Shown: positions 1-10,905 of the stretch, one piece after another
Position numbering within the stretch: the first letter of the stretch is position 1
Layout of the letters: each line of letters starts with the position of its first letter
Source: Utricularia gibba
Taxonomy: Eukaryota; Streptophyta; Magnoliopsida; Lamiales; Lentibulariaceae
Direction: 5' to 3'
DNA length: 64,000 nt
NCBI GenBank assembly: GCA_002189035.1
Contig: NEEC01000011.1
Location: forward strand, 558,001 to 622,000
Position numbers and translations under genes: made by a program
The notes under the pieces: model-generated
Databases searched by the model: none
Told to the model about the DNA's origin: nothing
Seen by the model: only the letters and a program-made list of their open reading frames with translations

Positions 1-655
1 CACTAATACTCAATGACCTACTCAAACAATTCGAGTGTCATTACCCTTGGCCCAGGACTTACTGTTAGGCTTTGATGCAATTACTTGAGATATAATCTCA
101 TAGCTAACATGAGTGATGAATCCTTTATTGATCAATCAACTATCTCCAATCTTAAGAAGTCACATCCCTACTCATCCATACTAGGCAAGCCATAGTTAGT
201 CTCCCATTAGTAATGAGCGAAAATATGAGCTTAAGATGAAAATAACTTTGTTGACCTCAAGTCTAAGCTTATTGCACGGCTATCATATTCGAGATCTTGC
301 TACTAACACTTGGTTAGCTTCCCATAGTAGCATCTCGAAGATAAGTCATTCAGTGAATCGATTCTCTAATCGACACCCACACATAAGTTCAGATAATCTC
401 ATTACATAAATCTCTAAACAGTTTAGGGAACTCAATGTGTGCCAGCTTATCCGTATTTGTGATATCATCATTTCAAAAATACTCTAGCCAGGGAGTTTTT
501 AAATTGAACATAAATGCTTGTAGAATCTCACATTATGATGTCATCATAATTTCTATAGCATATAGATCAAGTAGAAGATTTTATCAATGATATGAATTTG
601 ATCACAATTTAAAGTAAATATCAAAAGATAAGATTTGCCAATGAGTTGATTCTCC
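1..655 (-). repeat. Truncated copia-type LTR (family B)
   Basis: This stretch is nearly identical to 16402-17057, which lies inside a complete 1446-bp LTR read on the minus strand. The copy begins before the window and stops about 30 bases short of the LTR's TG end. There it meets a LINE fragment, with a few bases of shared sequence at the junction. No coding potential is seen. Confidence 0.75.
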
Positions 656-882
656 AAAGTGCTTTCTTTTGCATTATTCATTGTAGGCCATAAACATTTA
701 CCACCACGAATTCCTTCCCATTCTATTGCATTTTCCATCGGCATTCTATGACTGCTTCCCCTTGCCATCATTGGCAGTACCCTCTAAGTCTCACCCCAAT
801 TTGACTTCCGAACATGATTAATTTTGATCTCTCGATCGCATCCTTCCCACGTCAGGCTATTGTACCACTTGTTTTCGTAGCT
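655..882 (-). pseudogene. LINE endonuclease-region fragment
   Basis: The reverse complement closely matches the start of the better-preserved LINE at 45435-45670. That region leads into a non-LTR retrotransposon endonuclease, where motifs such as VVNVYG and RDFNTIL can be read. The LINE endonuclease nicks genomic DNA to prime reverse transcription. Only a short 5' piece survives here, wedged between an LTR fragment and the Athila-like element, so it cannot be functional. The assignment rests on homology to the second copy in this window and on the family motifs visible there. Confidence 0.6.
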
Positions 883-1437
883 CTATTGAATCAAAAATCA
901 AGCTGAAAATTAACAAGCAATCCGAAATTTGGAGGTTCAAGTGAGTCAGTTGGCAGTAGAGCTTGGAAACCTTAAACAAAAATGGAGTTTGCCATCTCAA
1001 CCCAAGCCAAACCCAAATTTCAGTGGAGGGCCGAACATCAGCACCATGATACTTAGGAGTGAAAAAGAGAAGCCTGGATGAGAATTAGTCAAGACTGAGA
1101 CTTAGGAGAATGAGACAGAAGAGTATGAAGTTATTGTACAGAGTGAGGATGAAATTGAAGTACTACCAGAACCTGTCACGGTGAAGCTGAAAGATGAGCA
1201 AACGGAGAAAGAAAAAATGTTGAAAGCATTGGGAAACACTCAATTGAATTTAACTCTCCTAGAGTATATTGATCTTGTGCCAAAGAGTGTCAAATATTTG
1301 AAGCAGCTATGCATGTCTAAACCCAAGCTAAAAGAGAAATGCTAGGTGAAATTAAGTGAAAGCTACTCAGCACTTCTCACATGGAAACTACCTGAAAAAT
1401 GCAAGGATCCGGGTACGTTTTTTATCCATGAAAAATA
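883..1437 (+). pseudogene. Athila-type gag C-terminus and gag-protease linker
   Basis: A readable frame gives EVQVSQLAVELGNLKQKW, then LPSQPKPNPN, and further on an acidic linker (EYEVIVQSEDEIEV). This is the usual C-terminal pattern of Athila/Tat gag, which forms the particle that packages element RNA. The same segment occurs at 30236-30395 in another gag remnant. In-frame TAG codons, for example in the ETxENE stretch, are best explained by CAG changed to TAG. The capsid part of gag is absent. Confidence 0.65.
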
Positions 1438-2226
1438 GGAGATTTGTGCATCAGGAGAGCTATGGCAGACCTGAGAGCTTCTATAAATGTCATGTCAAAT
1501 TCTGTTTATGAGGCACTTAGGTTGGGACCTTTGCAAGCATCGGGTGTGCAAATTGAGCTAGCGGATAGGAGAGTGATCTCTCCCAAAGGCTTGTTGAGGA
1601 TGTTCTGGTGAAAATTGAGCATCTTGTATTCCCATCTGAATTTTATGTGGTGAACATGCCTTTTGGAGGATCAAACGACACGACAATTATCTTGGGGAGA
1701 CCATTCTTGAGCACTTCGAATGCTATCATCAACGTGAAGATGGGGATCATTGAGCTTTCTTTTAATGAAGACAAAATCACACTGGACATGAAGGATGTCA
1801 AGAATTATCCTAGTGATTTTGAGAGCATTTGTGCTGTGGATGTCATGGATGGACTCATTGAGGAGCACTTGAAGAAAAAAATTCAAGAAAAAGAAGAGGC
1901 TCATGAAGAATATTTATTTGCAAAGTTGGAAACTGAAGAAAAATTCGAGCAATTAAATGTTGTACAAGCCAGAACTCAGGAAGAGAGGTTAGCTGAATTG
2001 AAACCATTGCCTAATCATTTAAAATATATTTTTCTTGACATAGAGTTCAGGAATCTTGTCATCATCTCCACTAGTCTGAGCCCAGACCAAGAGTCGCAAC
2101 TTCTCGAGGTCGTAAACAAAAACAAGAAGGCAATAGGTTGGACGTTTGATGACATTGAGGGGATCTGCCCATCCATATGCATGCACAGAATTTTCCTAGA
2201 GGATGGTGCAAAACCAGTTCATCAAC
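1438..2226 (+). pseudogene. Athila-type aspartic protease
   Basis: Retropepsin-like domain that would cleave the gag-pol polyprotein. The catalytic region reads ADLRASINVMS at about 1465-1497, where family members have D-L-G-A-S: the glycine is now arginine (GGA to AGA), which should abolish activity. Downstream the conserved ILGRPFL segment and a lysine/glutamate-rich spacer to RT are present in an open frame from 1608. A one-base deletion near 1597 separates the active-site half from that open frame. Both the active-site change and the frameshift make this a pseudogene. Confidence 0.75.
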
Positions 2227-2960
2227 CTTAAAGACGCCTCAACCCAAACATGATGGAGGTGGTAAGAAAAGAAATTGTTAAACTTCATGATGCAGGGATT
2301 ATTTACTCTATCACAGATAGTGAATGGGTGAGCCCCATTCACGTGGTGCCAAAGAAGACAGAGATGAGTGTGGTGGAAAATGAGAAAGGCAAGCTTGTTC
2401 CACAAAGGGTGCAAAAGAGATGACGCGTTTGCATAGATTATCGAAAATTAAATGAAGTGAAAAAGAAAGAAAATTATCCTTTGCCTTTTATTGATCAGAT
2501 GTTGGAAAAATTGGCTGGAAAATCATTTTATTGTTTTTTGGATGGAGATTTTGTATATAATCAGGTTCTTATTTCAAGGCAAGACCAAGATAAGACAACC
2601 TTTACGTGCCCATTCGGAACTTATGCTTATAGGAGGATGCCTTTCAGATTGTGTAACGCCCAACCACATTTCAGAGGTGTATGACTAGTATTTTCTTGAA
2701 TTTTGGTGATGATTTTATTGAAATATTTATGGATGATCTTACGGTATATGGAGAAAATTTTGAGTCATGCTTAGACCATTTAGATAAGGTTTTAAAGAAA
2801 TGTGTGGAAAAAAATTTGGATTTAAATTCTGAAAAATGTCATTTTATGGTGGATCATGAAATTGTTTTAGGGTTATTTCTAAAAAAGGAATTGAAGTAGA
2901 TAGGGCAAAAATTGAGATTATGTCTAGGCTTCCTTATCCTATTGATGTGAAAGGTATTAG
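2227..2960 (+). pseudogene. Gypsy reverse transcriptase
   Basis: Ty3/gypsy RT (RVT_1 family) that copies element RNA into DNA. Visible blocks are WVSPIHVVPKK, VCIDYRKLNE, YPLPFIDQMLEKLAG, FTCPFGTYAYRRMPF and the catalytic IFMDDLTVYG (FMDD box, about 2725-2755). The frame opens with a TAA where relatives have CAA, contains TGA in place of TGG before VCIDYRKLN, and shifts near 2680. The catalytic aspartates survive but the frame does not. It lies between the protease and RNase H in the normal pol order. Confidence 0.85.
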
Positions 2961-2997
2961 ATCATTTTGACATGTTAGTTTTTATAGAAGGTTCATT

Positions 2998-3643
2998 AAG
3001 AATTTTTCAAAAATTGCTTTGCCACTTAGTAGGTTGTTGCATAATGATGGTGCCTTTAATTTTGATGATTCATGTAAGCATGCTTTTAATTCTTTGAAAA
3101 AGGCTATTACTATTGAACCTGTGATGCAACCACCTGATTGGAGGTATGATGTTGAGATCATGTGTGATGCAAGTAATCATGCTGTGGGTGCTGTTTTAGG
3201 ACAGAAAATTGAAGGAAAGCACCATGTTATCTTTTACGCTTCAAAAACCTTGGATGAAGCCCAGAAAAATTATACCATCACTTAAAGGGAATTTCTTGCG
3301 TTATTTTTGCCTTTGAAAAATTTCGTTCTTATCTTTTAGATATCAAAGTGGTGGTATACACTGATCATTCGGCGATGAAGTACTTGATGGAGAAGAAGGA
3401 CTTCAAACCAAGACTTCTAAGATGGGTCCTTCTAGTTCAAGAGTTTGATGTTGAGATAAAGGACAGGCCTGGAAGGGAGAACCTTGTGGCTGATCATCTA
3501 AGCAGAATTGAAGGAAGTGAAGGAGATGGAATCATCATTGAGACGTTTCCAGATAAACATCTATTCTCAGTTCGGACTACTGTATGTGAACCGTGGTTTG
3601 CTGATCTTGCAAACTTTGTTTCTACACGTGTGATGCCATCTTG
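2998..3643 (+). pseudogene. Gypsy RNase H domain
   Basis: RNase H removes the RNA template during element replication. The linker (LPLSRLLHNDGAFNFD) is followed by the catalytic block IMCDASNHAVGAVLGQ, then [14 protein letters not shown], and after a stop and frameshift near 3285-3348 by [20 protein letters not shown] and [14 protein letters not shown]. All are standard Ty3/gypsy RT-RNase H landmarks. Two separate open segments (3019-3285 and 3348-3644) cover the domain, so it is broken by at least one frameshift. Confidence 0.85.
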
Positions 3644-4162
3644 AATGAACTATCATGCGAGGAACAAGCTTATGAAGGATGCCAAATACTGCATATGGGA
3701 TGATCCATATTTATGAAGTGGTACAATGATTGTGTCATTCGAAGGTGCGTTTATGAAAATTAAGTTACAAAAATTATTGATTGGTTAGAAAGTCTTATTA
3801 TTGAAAATTCAGAATTGGAGTAGTTGAGAAATGATGCGTACGAGAGCTCAAAATTATTCATGGCTCGGACTAAGAGTTATCATGACGTGCATATTTCTAG
3901 GAGAAATTTCGAGATTGGTTAGAAAGTCTTATTATTCCAATCCACGTTGAAATTGCATCCTGGGAAGCTGAAATCAAGATGCACAGGGCCTTTTGTTGTG
4001 AAGGAAATTTTTCCAAATGGTGCCATGGAGATATTTGATGGAGATTCAAACAAAGGATTTTTAGTAAATGGGCATAGGTTAAAAGTTTTTTATGAAAATG
4101 TTGATGACATGTTCATAGGAAATCTGGAGATGATCAAGCTGATGAATGCTCCAAAAACATAG
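3644..4162 (+). pseudogene. Integrase with its catalytic core deleted
   Basis: The N-terminal zinc-binding end can be recognised (AKYCIWDDPYL, then IRRCVY), and so can the C-terminal tail: ARTKSYHDVHISRRNFEIG, then LHPGKLKSRCTGPFVV, EIFPNGAMEIFDGD and VNGHRLKVFYEN. In Athila/Tat relatives the catalytic D,D-35-E core of several hundred bases separates these parts. Here they are almost adjacent (junction about 3750-3790), so the core has been lost. The C-terminal tail is an open frame from 3947. The enzyme cannot integrate DNA. Confidence 0.8.
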
Positions 4163-4503
4163 CCACACGAGATGTTGGGTCCAAGACTATAAACAAGGGC
4201 ACTTGTGGGAGGCAACCCATGGCTAAGTTTTTAATTTCAGCATTTTAATTTCTAGTTTAATGTTGTTATTTTAGGACTTTTATCCATATTTTGTGCTACT
4301 GGGAAATGATTGTTAGGTCTTAAGGGGAGTTATTGATGGGGAGTTACAAAAATTAGACCGTTGAGATGAGTGGGAAGTTGTACCGGAGGGGAATGACAAA
4401 AATGCCCTTCATGCTTAAAATTACTTGAAAGAACAGTTACTGTTCTTCACTTCACCCATTTGTCTATGATTTTTCTGCAAAAAATTACAGCTGTAGAAAC
4501 ACG

Positions 4504-5214
4504 ATGCCGACAACATGAAGCGCAAAGAATATCGCAAAAGAGAAGACTGTCCGGAAAAAGACGCAAAAAGAGCAAGCAAAGAAACGAACTGGGGATGCTG
4601 AAGCCGTCGTAACTGTTGCTCCTACCTAGGAAGAAGTGGTTCAGCTTGCTGCTGCCACTACAGAGAATCCTCAAGAAACAGATGTGATCCCTTAGACAGC
4701 GGAGGTGGGGAGCCCTCTACACGGAAAAAATGGAAGGACCCAGCCTCCAAATTAGAACATACCAGCCTCCTGCAATAATTGAACGACATGCAGCAGTTTT
4801 CCAAGAAGAGAAAAGCTCCAGCGGAAGAACCATGGAACGAAACATGCTGGAGACATGCTGCAGGTCTCGCCTAAGAAGAAGGGGAAGAAACATGGAACGA
4901 AAAAGCAGAAGGCACCACTGGGGGAACTTGTGCCTAAGAAAGAATCTGCTGCACCAAAAGAACAAGTGCTGCCTGCCGTGGAGAAAAATGTGGAAATTTC
5001 CAGCAATGAAGACGAGGCAGCAGAGGAAGAGACTGAGGCTGAAAATGAAATTCAGGAGGAGAAGAATCAAGAGGAGGCCAGTGATAAAAATGAAACGGGA
5101 CATGCACAGGAAACAGATGAACAGGGTGTGCAGCCACTGGTCTGAGGTTAGAAAGAGCAAGGAACTCCGCCTCCAGAAACCACCACAAGCACAAATGAAG
5201 AGGAGTAGGATGGG
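4504..5214 (+). pseudogene. N-terminal part of the Athila post-pol ORF, broken by stops
   Basis: From the ATG at 4504 one reading frame runs in phase with the open ORF at 5215. It encodes lysine- and glutamate-rich, low-complexity sequence (KKKGKKHGTKKQK; NEDEAAEEETEAENE). It is interrupted by eight stops at 4516, 4627, 4694, 4753, 4780, 5143, 5149 and 5206. All are TGA or TAG and none is TAA. That pattern fits CGA and CAG codons lost by C-to-T change, as expected in methylated transposons. The start choice is tentative. Confidence 0.6.
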
Positions 5215-6396
5215 ATGGATAAGGTGAGAAAAATTCTTCCAAAATTGGTCCCTATGTTCATGAATGCAGGGAAATTTGCAGTGGAAAGGGAACAATTTCA
5301 ACGACAAATGACCGGGAAAGGAATCCCTTATTTCAAGCATCATTCGGGCATGTTGAACGACAAGTACCTGAAGTTTGAAACAGCAGAATATGTGGACCGG
5401 TATGGAGAGGTAAGAGGTGCTAAGGTATGGCCCTGCCGCCACATTGACTTTCAAATTCTTGTCGAGTTGAACATAGTGGACAACGTTTATGAAATGATTG
5501 CAAACATAGCATTCATGACCTTATTCGAATTAAAACTTCCTGCTTATGTGGAACTCACATATGAATTTGCCTCCACATTTATTTACCGAATTCCAAAAAC
5601 TTTCTTAGAGCCAGCTGCCATTTCTTTTCGCTTGATGGGGACTGAATTTTCGTTTTCTTTGGCTGAGTGGAATGTAGCTCTCGATTTTTGTTCAAAACAA
5701 CAAGTAGATTTGCATGATTTCGCTGCCTCCTTATTTGATTATCCAACAGACTTTGATGCTGAAGAATTTTGTGGAATTTTGACCAATCAACATGTCATTG
5801 AATTTAAGGCAAAGGAAACGAAATCTGAATTGTTTATTGATCCGTTCATACATTATGTTCATATGTTAATCACTACAACTCTCTTCAGTAGAAACGTTGG
5901 ATTTAATGCTCTTTATAAATGTGAATTATTTGTGTTGTGGTGCATTATGCATAAGCCGTCTGTGAACTTAGGTGCAATGCTTGTTGAACAAATGAATAGG
6001 GATTTTAGGCGCACAAAAATTCAGCATTTAAGCTTTGGTCATATTGTTATGCATCTGGTTCATACTCTTTATTCTGAAAAGCTGTCCAAACTTGAAGTCT
6101 TCCATGTTGATACTAAGACAGTGCCCCTGGATGCATATTCGTTAAAAGTTGCTAGACTAATCAAAGCCCAAGGAAGTGGGCTTGTTTTCAAATCTTTGGC
6201 AGGGCTGGAAGAAAGGGTTATTCCAAGGAAGAAGAAGGAAGACACTACTGCTCCATCAACCTCTACTCCAGCTCAAGGAGAAAAGCATTGTTACTGCCCA
6301 GAAATATTGGAAGTGATGAGCGATAGAATTTCAGATTTAATTCGGGTAGTTACAGAGTTGAAACAGGGAGTGGCAGATGCCTCCCTGAACAAGTAA
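5215..6396 (+). CDS. Athila post-integrase ORF protein (393 aa open frame)
   Basis: An uninterrupted 393-codon frame follows pol in the Athila position. The protein has no catalytic motif I recognise. It resembles the plant-specific Athila ORF family (PF03078-like), with segments such as LMGTEFSFSLAEWNVALDF and HKPSVNLGAMLVEQMN and a charged tail (RKKKEDTTAPSTSTP). I see no signal peptide or convincing transmembrane helix, so an envelope role is not supported. The original protein probably started upstream at 4504; 5215 is simply the first ATG after the last stop. Why this part stays open while pol is degraded is unclear; chance or recent activity of the source are both possible. It is unlikely to be a host gene. 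Confidence 0.6.
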   Translation: MDKVRKILPKLVPMFMNAGKFAVEREQFQRQMTGKGIPYFKHHSGMLNDKYLKFETAEYVDRYGEVRGAKVWPCRHIDFQILVELNIVDNVYEMIANIAFMTLFELKLPAYVELTYEFASTFIYRIPKTFLEPAAISFRLMGTEFSFSLAEWNVALDFCSKQQVDLHDFAASLFDYPTDFDAEEFCGILTNQHVIEFKAKETKSELFIDPFIHYVHMLITTTLFSRNVGFNALYKCELFVLWCIMHKPSVNLGAMLVEQMNRDFRRTKIQHLSFGHIVMHLVHTLYSEKLSKLEVFHVDTKTVPLDAYSLKVARLIKAQGSGLVFKSLAGLEERVIPRKKKEDTTAPSTSTPAQGEKHCYCPEILEVMSDRISDLIRVVTELKQGVADASLNK

Positions 6397-7031
6397 CTTG
6401 CTGCTCTAATGATTTAGTATAGTAGGTTTTTATTTCTATTTTATTTTCTTTTTATGTTTAGGATCCTGGTTACGTCAAGAGAGAGTGGTATCTATTAGTT
6501 TAAGTCTAGACTTAGAGTCGTGCTTACTATAGTTTGGTTTAGTAGCAGTAAACTGTTTCCGATAACTATGTGATTGAACATAACAGCTGCTAGATAAATT
6601 CTGTGCATGAGTTTTGTAGAACTTTTTTATACCCATAAACATGTTTTTATCTTTTTGTGTGTGACTAGAGGAATCTAAGGAGTGTGCTCTAAATTATTTT
6701 TATATGAGTTTATGAACTTCATAGTTACTATGGAACTGGTTGCCAACCACGAAAAAAAGAAAGGTGAATGAAGGGTCGAAGAAAAAAAAGAGAAAAAAAA
6801 ATATGAGACCCAAGTCCTAAAAAGCAGCACATATCAAAAGAGCATGTGCGGACTCAATAAGTAGTGAAAGGGTGAGCGAGGATAGACTAATTCAGAGGAG
6901 TATGAAGAAGCCTGGGGCTATAAGGTGTGAGTGCTTGCCCAACACTCTGATAAGGAAAAGGCATTGACAATATACCCGGATTAGTCTAGAACAAGGTGTC
7001 CCTTCACTACCAAAAGAAAAAAAAAAAGGGA
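6397..7031 (+). other. Athila 3' untranslated region with two purine tracts
   Basis: Non-coding. A long A/G tract lies at about 6774-6801 and a second at about 7014-7030, directly before the putative LTR start. The second is the likely polypurine tract that primes plus-strand DNA synthesis; the first may be an accessory tract. No gene is seen here. Confidence 0.55.
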
Positions 7032-8418
7032 TGGCAACCATGACTGTTAATTGTCAATTTCTCACTATTTCTTAGCTTGATTTTATGCTTAATTTTGATT
7101 AAAAATGTCTAGTTAAGAGTCTATAATATGAGATTTAGGTTTTTATCTAGTTTAGGATAATTATCCTAAATCTTGTATTTTTTTTTAATAATTTTTCTAG
7201 CTTTAATTGAGTTTTTCTAGAGGCGCACACGTGGAAGGAAGTGAGAGAAATAGGGCAGCAGATGGCGACAAATTGGATCTTTTCGAGCTGACATTCCCTT
7301 GATTTAAGGAAGATTGCAGATGCCTAATCATGAGCCTTGACGTGAAGAACATGGGAGTCTCTGACAGGCGATATCATTAGTATACGAGTTTCAGAGCAGA
7401 CGTTTGCTTGCAAGTCACCCCAATTCACAGCAGAACCAAGGGGACACGAAAGATCAGACTCTCATTGAAGTTCAGTTCTGTTCAGGCGTTGGAGGAGAGT
7501 AGTTAGTTTAGTTTTAGACTTTTTTTTCTCTCTCTAGAAGATTTTCCTCACGCTTCTCTCTAAAATCTTGTTTTCGTTTCCTTTAGTTTGTATGGCCATT
7601 CGCGGCTAGAAACTTCTGTTTTTGGGTTGGGATACTCCTAGATCTATGTTTCGTTAGCTTATCTTCAACTCTTCTTGAATCCGAACGGGTTTCGTATGTT
7701 TTCGCGCAACTATGTTACAGTCTTTCTGTAGCAGTCTCATTATTCAAGATTCATGGTTAACTGGTTATTACCCGCGAGTTTTGGAGAGAAGCAAGGTAGA
7801 GAGCACTAACTCATGCCCTTTTGGTAAGAGAAAGACAGCGTTTTTCATTGGCAACACTCGGGCACACTCATTGGTCGTACCTCAGAATCAATCGAAAGAT
7901 AGTGACCTTGTTTCAAGACTCATTGGGTCATTGGCAACACTCGGGCACACCGCAATTCAGCCGTGAGGGGACGATGGCAGGACCTCTTATTCTCACGTTC
8001 GTCCAAGGAGGAGCAATATCGGGTTATTCCCATGCCTTCTTGCTAGAGAGTGTAAGGGAGGGTAGGCAATTCCTTACTCCAATAACCAAGTACTCGAGAA
8101 GACCAGAGAAGAGTGAAGATGAAACGAACATAGTTAGAAAGGATTCCAAACCCAGGAACATTCACTTTATTTAAGGTTCATCACTTACGTTTATTTCAGT
8201 TGTCTGTTCAAACACCCTCTTATTCCCTTACTCAAGCTTCATCATTTACGTTTCTTGTACCTTTACTTCCAAAACCGTTTACAAATTGTGATAGTTGTAT
8301 TCAGTGTAACCTCACCATTCACTGAAAAACAACTCCCTGCGTTCGATACTTGTACTACGCTTTTGTGTTTTACGAGTTTTAAAGATATTAAAATTTGTTG
8401 TGGAAATGACACGCATCA
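7032..8418 (+). repeat. 3' LTR of the Athila-like element
   Basis: Begins TGGCAACC immediately after the purine tract and ends GACACGCATCA (TG...CA, 1387 bp). Near its 3' end lies ccctgcgttcgatacttg, which resembles the conserved region close to the end of Athila/Tat LTRs. There is no 5' partner to compare, so boundaries rest on the purine tract and the terminal dinucleotides. Short ORFs at 7712-8174 lie inside the LTR and are not genes. Confidence 0.6.
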
Positions 8419-8648
8419 ATGACCTTGAGTGACTTTGGAGGGATCAAACTCTATAAGATATGATCTTTGAAAACACTCCTCATGATAAATCTACTCATTC
8501 ACATTTGAGTGATAAGTTGCACTTCTGTAGCTCATGCACTGAAAATTACTCTCAGTTGTTTATGTTCATCACTGATGATGAAGGAATTAGTTTTCTGTTA
8601 GTTTTAGGTAAGACTTGGGGACAAGCCTAGGGTCGTTGTAGCATAGTA
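8419..8648. other. Unassigned retroelement-like segment
   Basis: No ORF. The motif acttggggacaagcctagg near 8620 resembles the untranslated 3' part of gypsy elements of the Tat/Athila type, so this is probably another small remnant. Confidence 0.3.
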
Positions 8649-8805
8649 TGATAGTACACAAAATTTTCATGTTTTAGGATATGAAAATCACAAGTTTTTA
8701 ATTATGTTTAATTGCTTATTTTATGTTTTTAAGTATTTTTATATAACTTTGGAAAATGTGATTTTTGTGTTAGTGGGCTAAATCCTTAGATTCAGCCCAC
8801 CCTAT
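8649..8805 (+). repeat. 5' fragment of a TGATA-family LTR
   Basis: Starts tgatagtacaca and follows the first 150 or so bases of the complete LTR at 8994-10109, including the gggctaaatcc...attcagccc inverted motif. Truncated where it meets the FCP1-like duplicate. Confidence 0.65.
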
Positions 8806-10905
8806 TGTTACCCTTTCCAAAACTAATCCATAAAAACAATGCTCCAAACTAGGGAACAACACATTGTGGTGCTACTAATAAATGATGAAAGAGCATCACA
8901 TTGACATTAACTATTGTGGAGTCATCAGCCAAAGCACTGCATATCGATATACTCTATGCAGTGGTCATTTGTTGCATTGGATCTTTAGATACTTGATAGC
9001 ACACAAATTTTCCTACTTTTATGATATGAAAATCACAAATTTTTAATTATGTTTAGTTGTTAATTTTATCGTCTTAAGTATTTTATATAATTAGGAAAAA
9101 TGTGATTTTTGGTGTATTAGTGAGCTAAATCCTTTGATTTAGCCCACCCCATATTCTAACCCAATTTTGAGTTCTGCAGCAATTCCAAAAATCCAGTGGA
9201 GGCAGCATGGATTTCATGCAAGTCACCGTGCAGCAGGGAGCAATAAGTACACTGTCGCGGCAGTAGTCTGCAAGTTAGGGCAGTAGCAGTAGAGTTGTCA
9301 GAGATTGTACTTGCCTTGGGAAGTGAGAAATGAGAGAATGATGAGGAGGAGAGAGAATCGCAAGAGGGAGGGCAGAAGTTTGCAGCACACATACGAGGGG
9401 TTTCTCCCCAACTCAAGCATGAAGAATACTGAACCAGAAGAAGGAGAAGTGCGATTTTTCTGGAGAAGAACCTCCAACGTGAAGGAAGAAGATCAAGACC
9501 CAGTTTAGCGCTACTATTCCGACCTGTGAACAGTAGCAGATGGAAACCAGAACTCTATTGCTTTACTTTTGTTTGTTGATGTTTTTAGTTTCTGCAACAA
9601 ACTCTTTCACGATGTTCTTCACATTTTCGCTGTTTTATACTAATGTTATCATATTTTACCTATCAAGTATGAGTAGCTGTTTTATACTAATGTTGGTGAT
9701 GATATTGGGGACTAGCTTAGCCAAAAATGTGATGAATGACCTAGTAGACTTAGGTTATTTGAAGTTGTGAGTGTATGAATATAGTAAATTAAATTAGACA
9801 TCTTATCACCACATTACTCTGAGTTAGAACTAGTACTTGTTACCTTTAGCGTTAAGACCTGATATTGTTTACTGATCTTGTTTACTGAACTTGTTTACCA
9901 CTATTGGTCTGAGCTTAGACTAAGACTCACTGTTTATTCCGAATTATGCATCAATTGAAATACTTAGCGAGTATAAGCTCCTTGTGATCGACCCCGAAAT
10001 CCACTATACAAGTTTTCTAAATTTGTATTTTATGTATATTAGGGATTATAAATTTATTTTATACGGAATTTCTATTTTTACAACAACATTAAGAAATTTC
10101 TGTTTATCAATACTCAATGCTTCTACAATAGTTATTTGAAGTAACAAAAAAGTTAGAATACTATAGTTACTGCAACATCCATGCAAATTAAATCAACATT
10201 GTCTATCAAGAAATAATCTTGTAGTGCTTCCACAATGGATACTCTTCGTTTATCGAATGTTGACCTACTCGTTAGTGATCGAAGAATGTGGAAACATCCA
10301 TCTGGTGAATGAGCACTTCCAAGAACGTCTTGATATCACCCCCTCGAACCATGGAAGAATCGTTGACTGAGGTGTACTTGTAGGTGTTTTGGAATATGAC
10401 ATTCTTGAGCTGTCCAATGAAAGTATACCATCATAAAATGAAATGTGTGATGGAGTGGCGCAAAAGATTGATGGGACACTCACTAGGTTGTGTAGTGACT
10501 TATACAGCACAGCATCGATGAGTAGTGTATTAGGGCGGTGGTATTTGCCCTTTAACTCTGTGTTGGCACATCTTTACATTAACAGTGTTGTTCCTACTGT
10601 GATGCATTGGATAACTAGTGTCATATTCATGGATCAATCTCATTGGAAGACAACCTTGCCAGCGGCTCCGGGTCCCAATAACCACTAGATCACATTTTGC
10701 AACTGTTCCCTAAAACATGTTATCCAAATAATGGAACACCGGCATTGTGCATCCCCACCGCATAATAATTGGATAGATGTACCATTCTATTGAAGACAAG
10801 ATAGTGACGACAAAGTGTTCGATGCAAAACTATATCAACTCTCATGCTCTTGATCGGAGACAACTACATATTAAACTAATATCAAACATGAGACAACTAC
10901 ATGGG
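8806..10905 (-). pseudogene. FCP1-phosphatase-like fragment, copy 1 (with solo LTR inside)
   Basis: Read on the minus strand and skipping the LTR at 8994-10109, this matches 43080-43940 closely. The shared coding part includes QHRVKGKYHRPNTLLID and YKSLHNL, which resemble the WDQS...NTLLIDDSPYKAL region of plant FCP1/NIF phosphatases (PF03031, HAD fold). These enzymes dephosphorylate protein substrates such as the RNA polymerase II tail. The N-terminal DLNG-type motif is not in this copy. Stops and frameshifts are frequent. Confidence in the duplication is high; the family call is tentative. Confidence 0.45.
8994..10109 (+). mobile_element. Solo LTR, TGATA family, TSD ATACT
   Basis: TGATAGCAC...GTTTATCA, 1116 bp, flanked by perfect 5-bp duplications ATACT at 8989-8993 and 10110-10114. 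No internal region, primer-binding site or second LTR is present. The undisturbed target can be read in the paralogous copy at 43759-43763 (agtat on the plus strand). ORFs inside (9156-9416, 9305-9508, 9540-9770) are incidental. Confidence 0.85.

Larger units (their letters stand above)
883..8418 (+). mobile_element. 5'-truncated Athila-lineage Ty3/gypsy element
   Basis: In order, the element has the end of gag, protease, reverse transcriptase, RNase H, a gutted integrase, a conserved post-pol leader, a large extra ORF, purine tracts and a 3' LTR. Pol followed by an additional plant-specific ORF is the Athila arrangement, and the motif gggaggcaaccc at 4209-4220 after integrase is typical of Athila/Tat elements. 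The 5' LTR and most of gag are missing: the element starts abruptly at the LINE junction. Coding regions contain many stops and frameshifts, so it cannot move by itself. Confidence 0.8.

Noticed and set aside
4717-5454. 245-aa minus-strand frame with hydrophobic stretches, at first sight a membrane protein
   Set aside because: It is antisense to the Athila post-pol ORF, whose acidic/lysine-rich codons give Phe/Leu/Ser-rich reverse frames. No start context or family similarity.
5215-6396. Envelope-like protein as in some Athila elements
   Set aside because: No signal peptide or clear transmembrane helix is visible in the 393 residues; described only as the Athila post-pol ORF.
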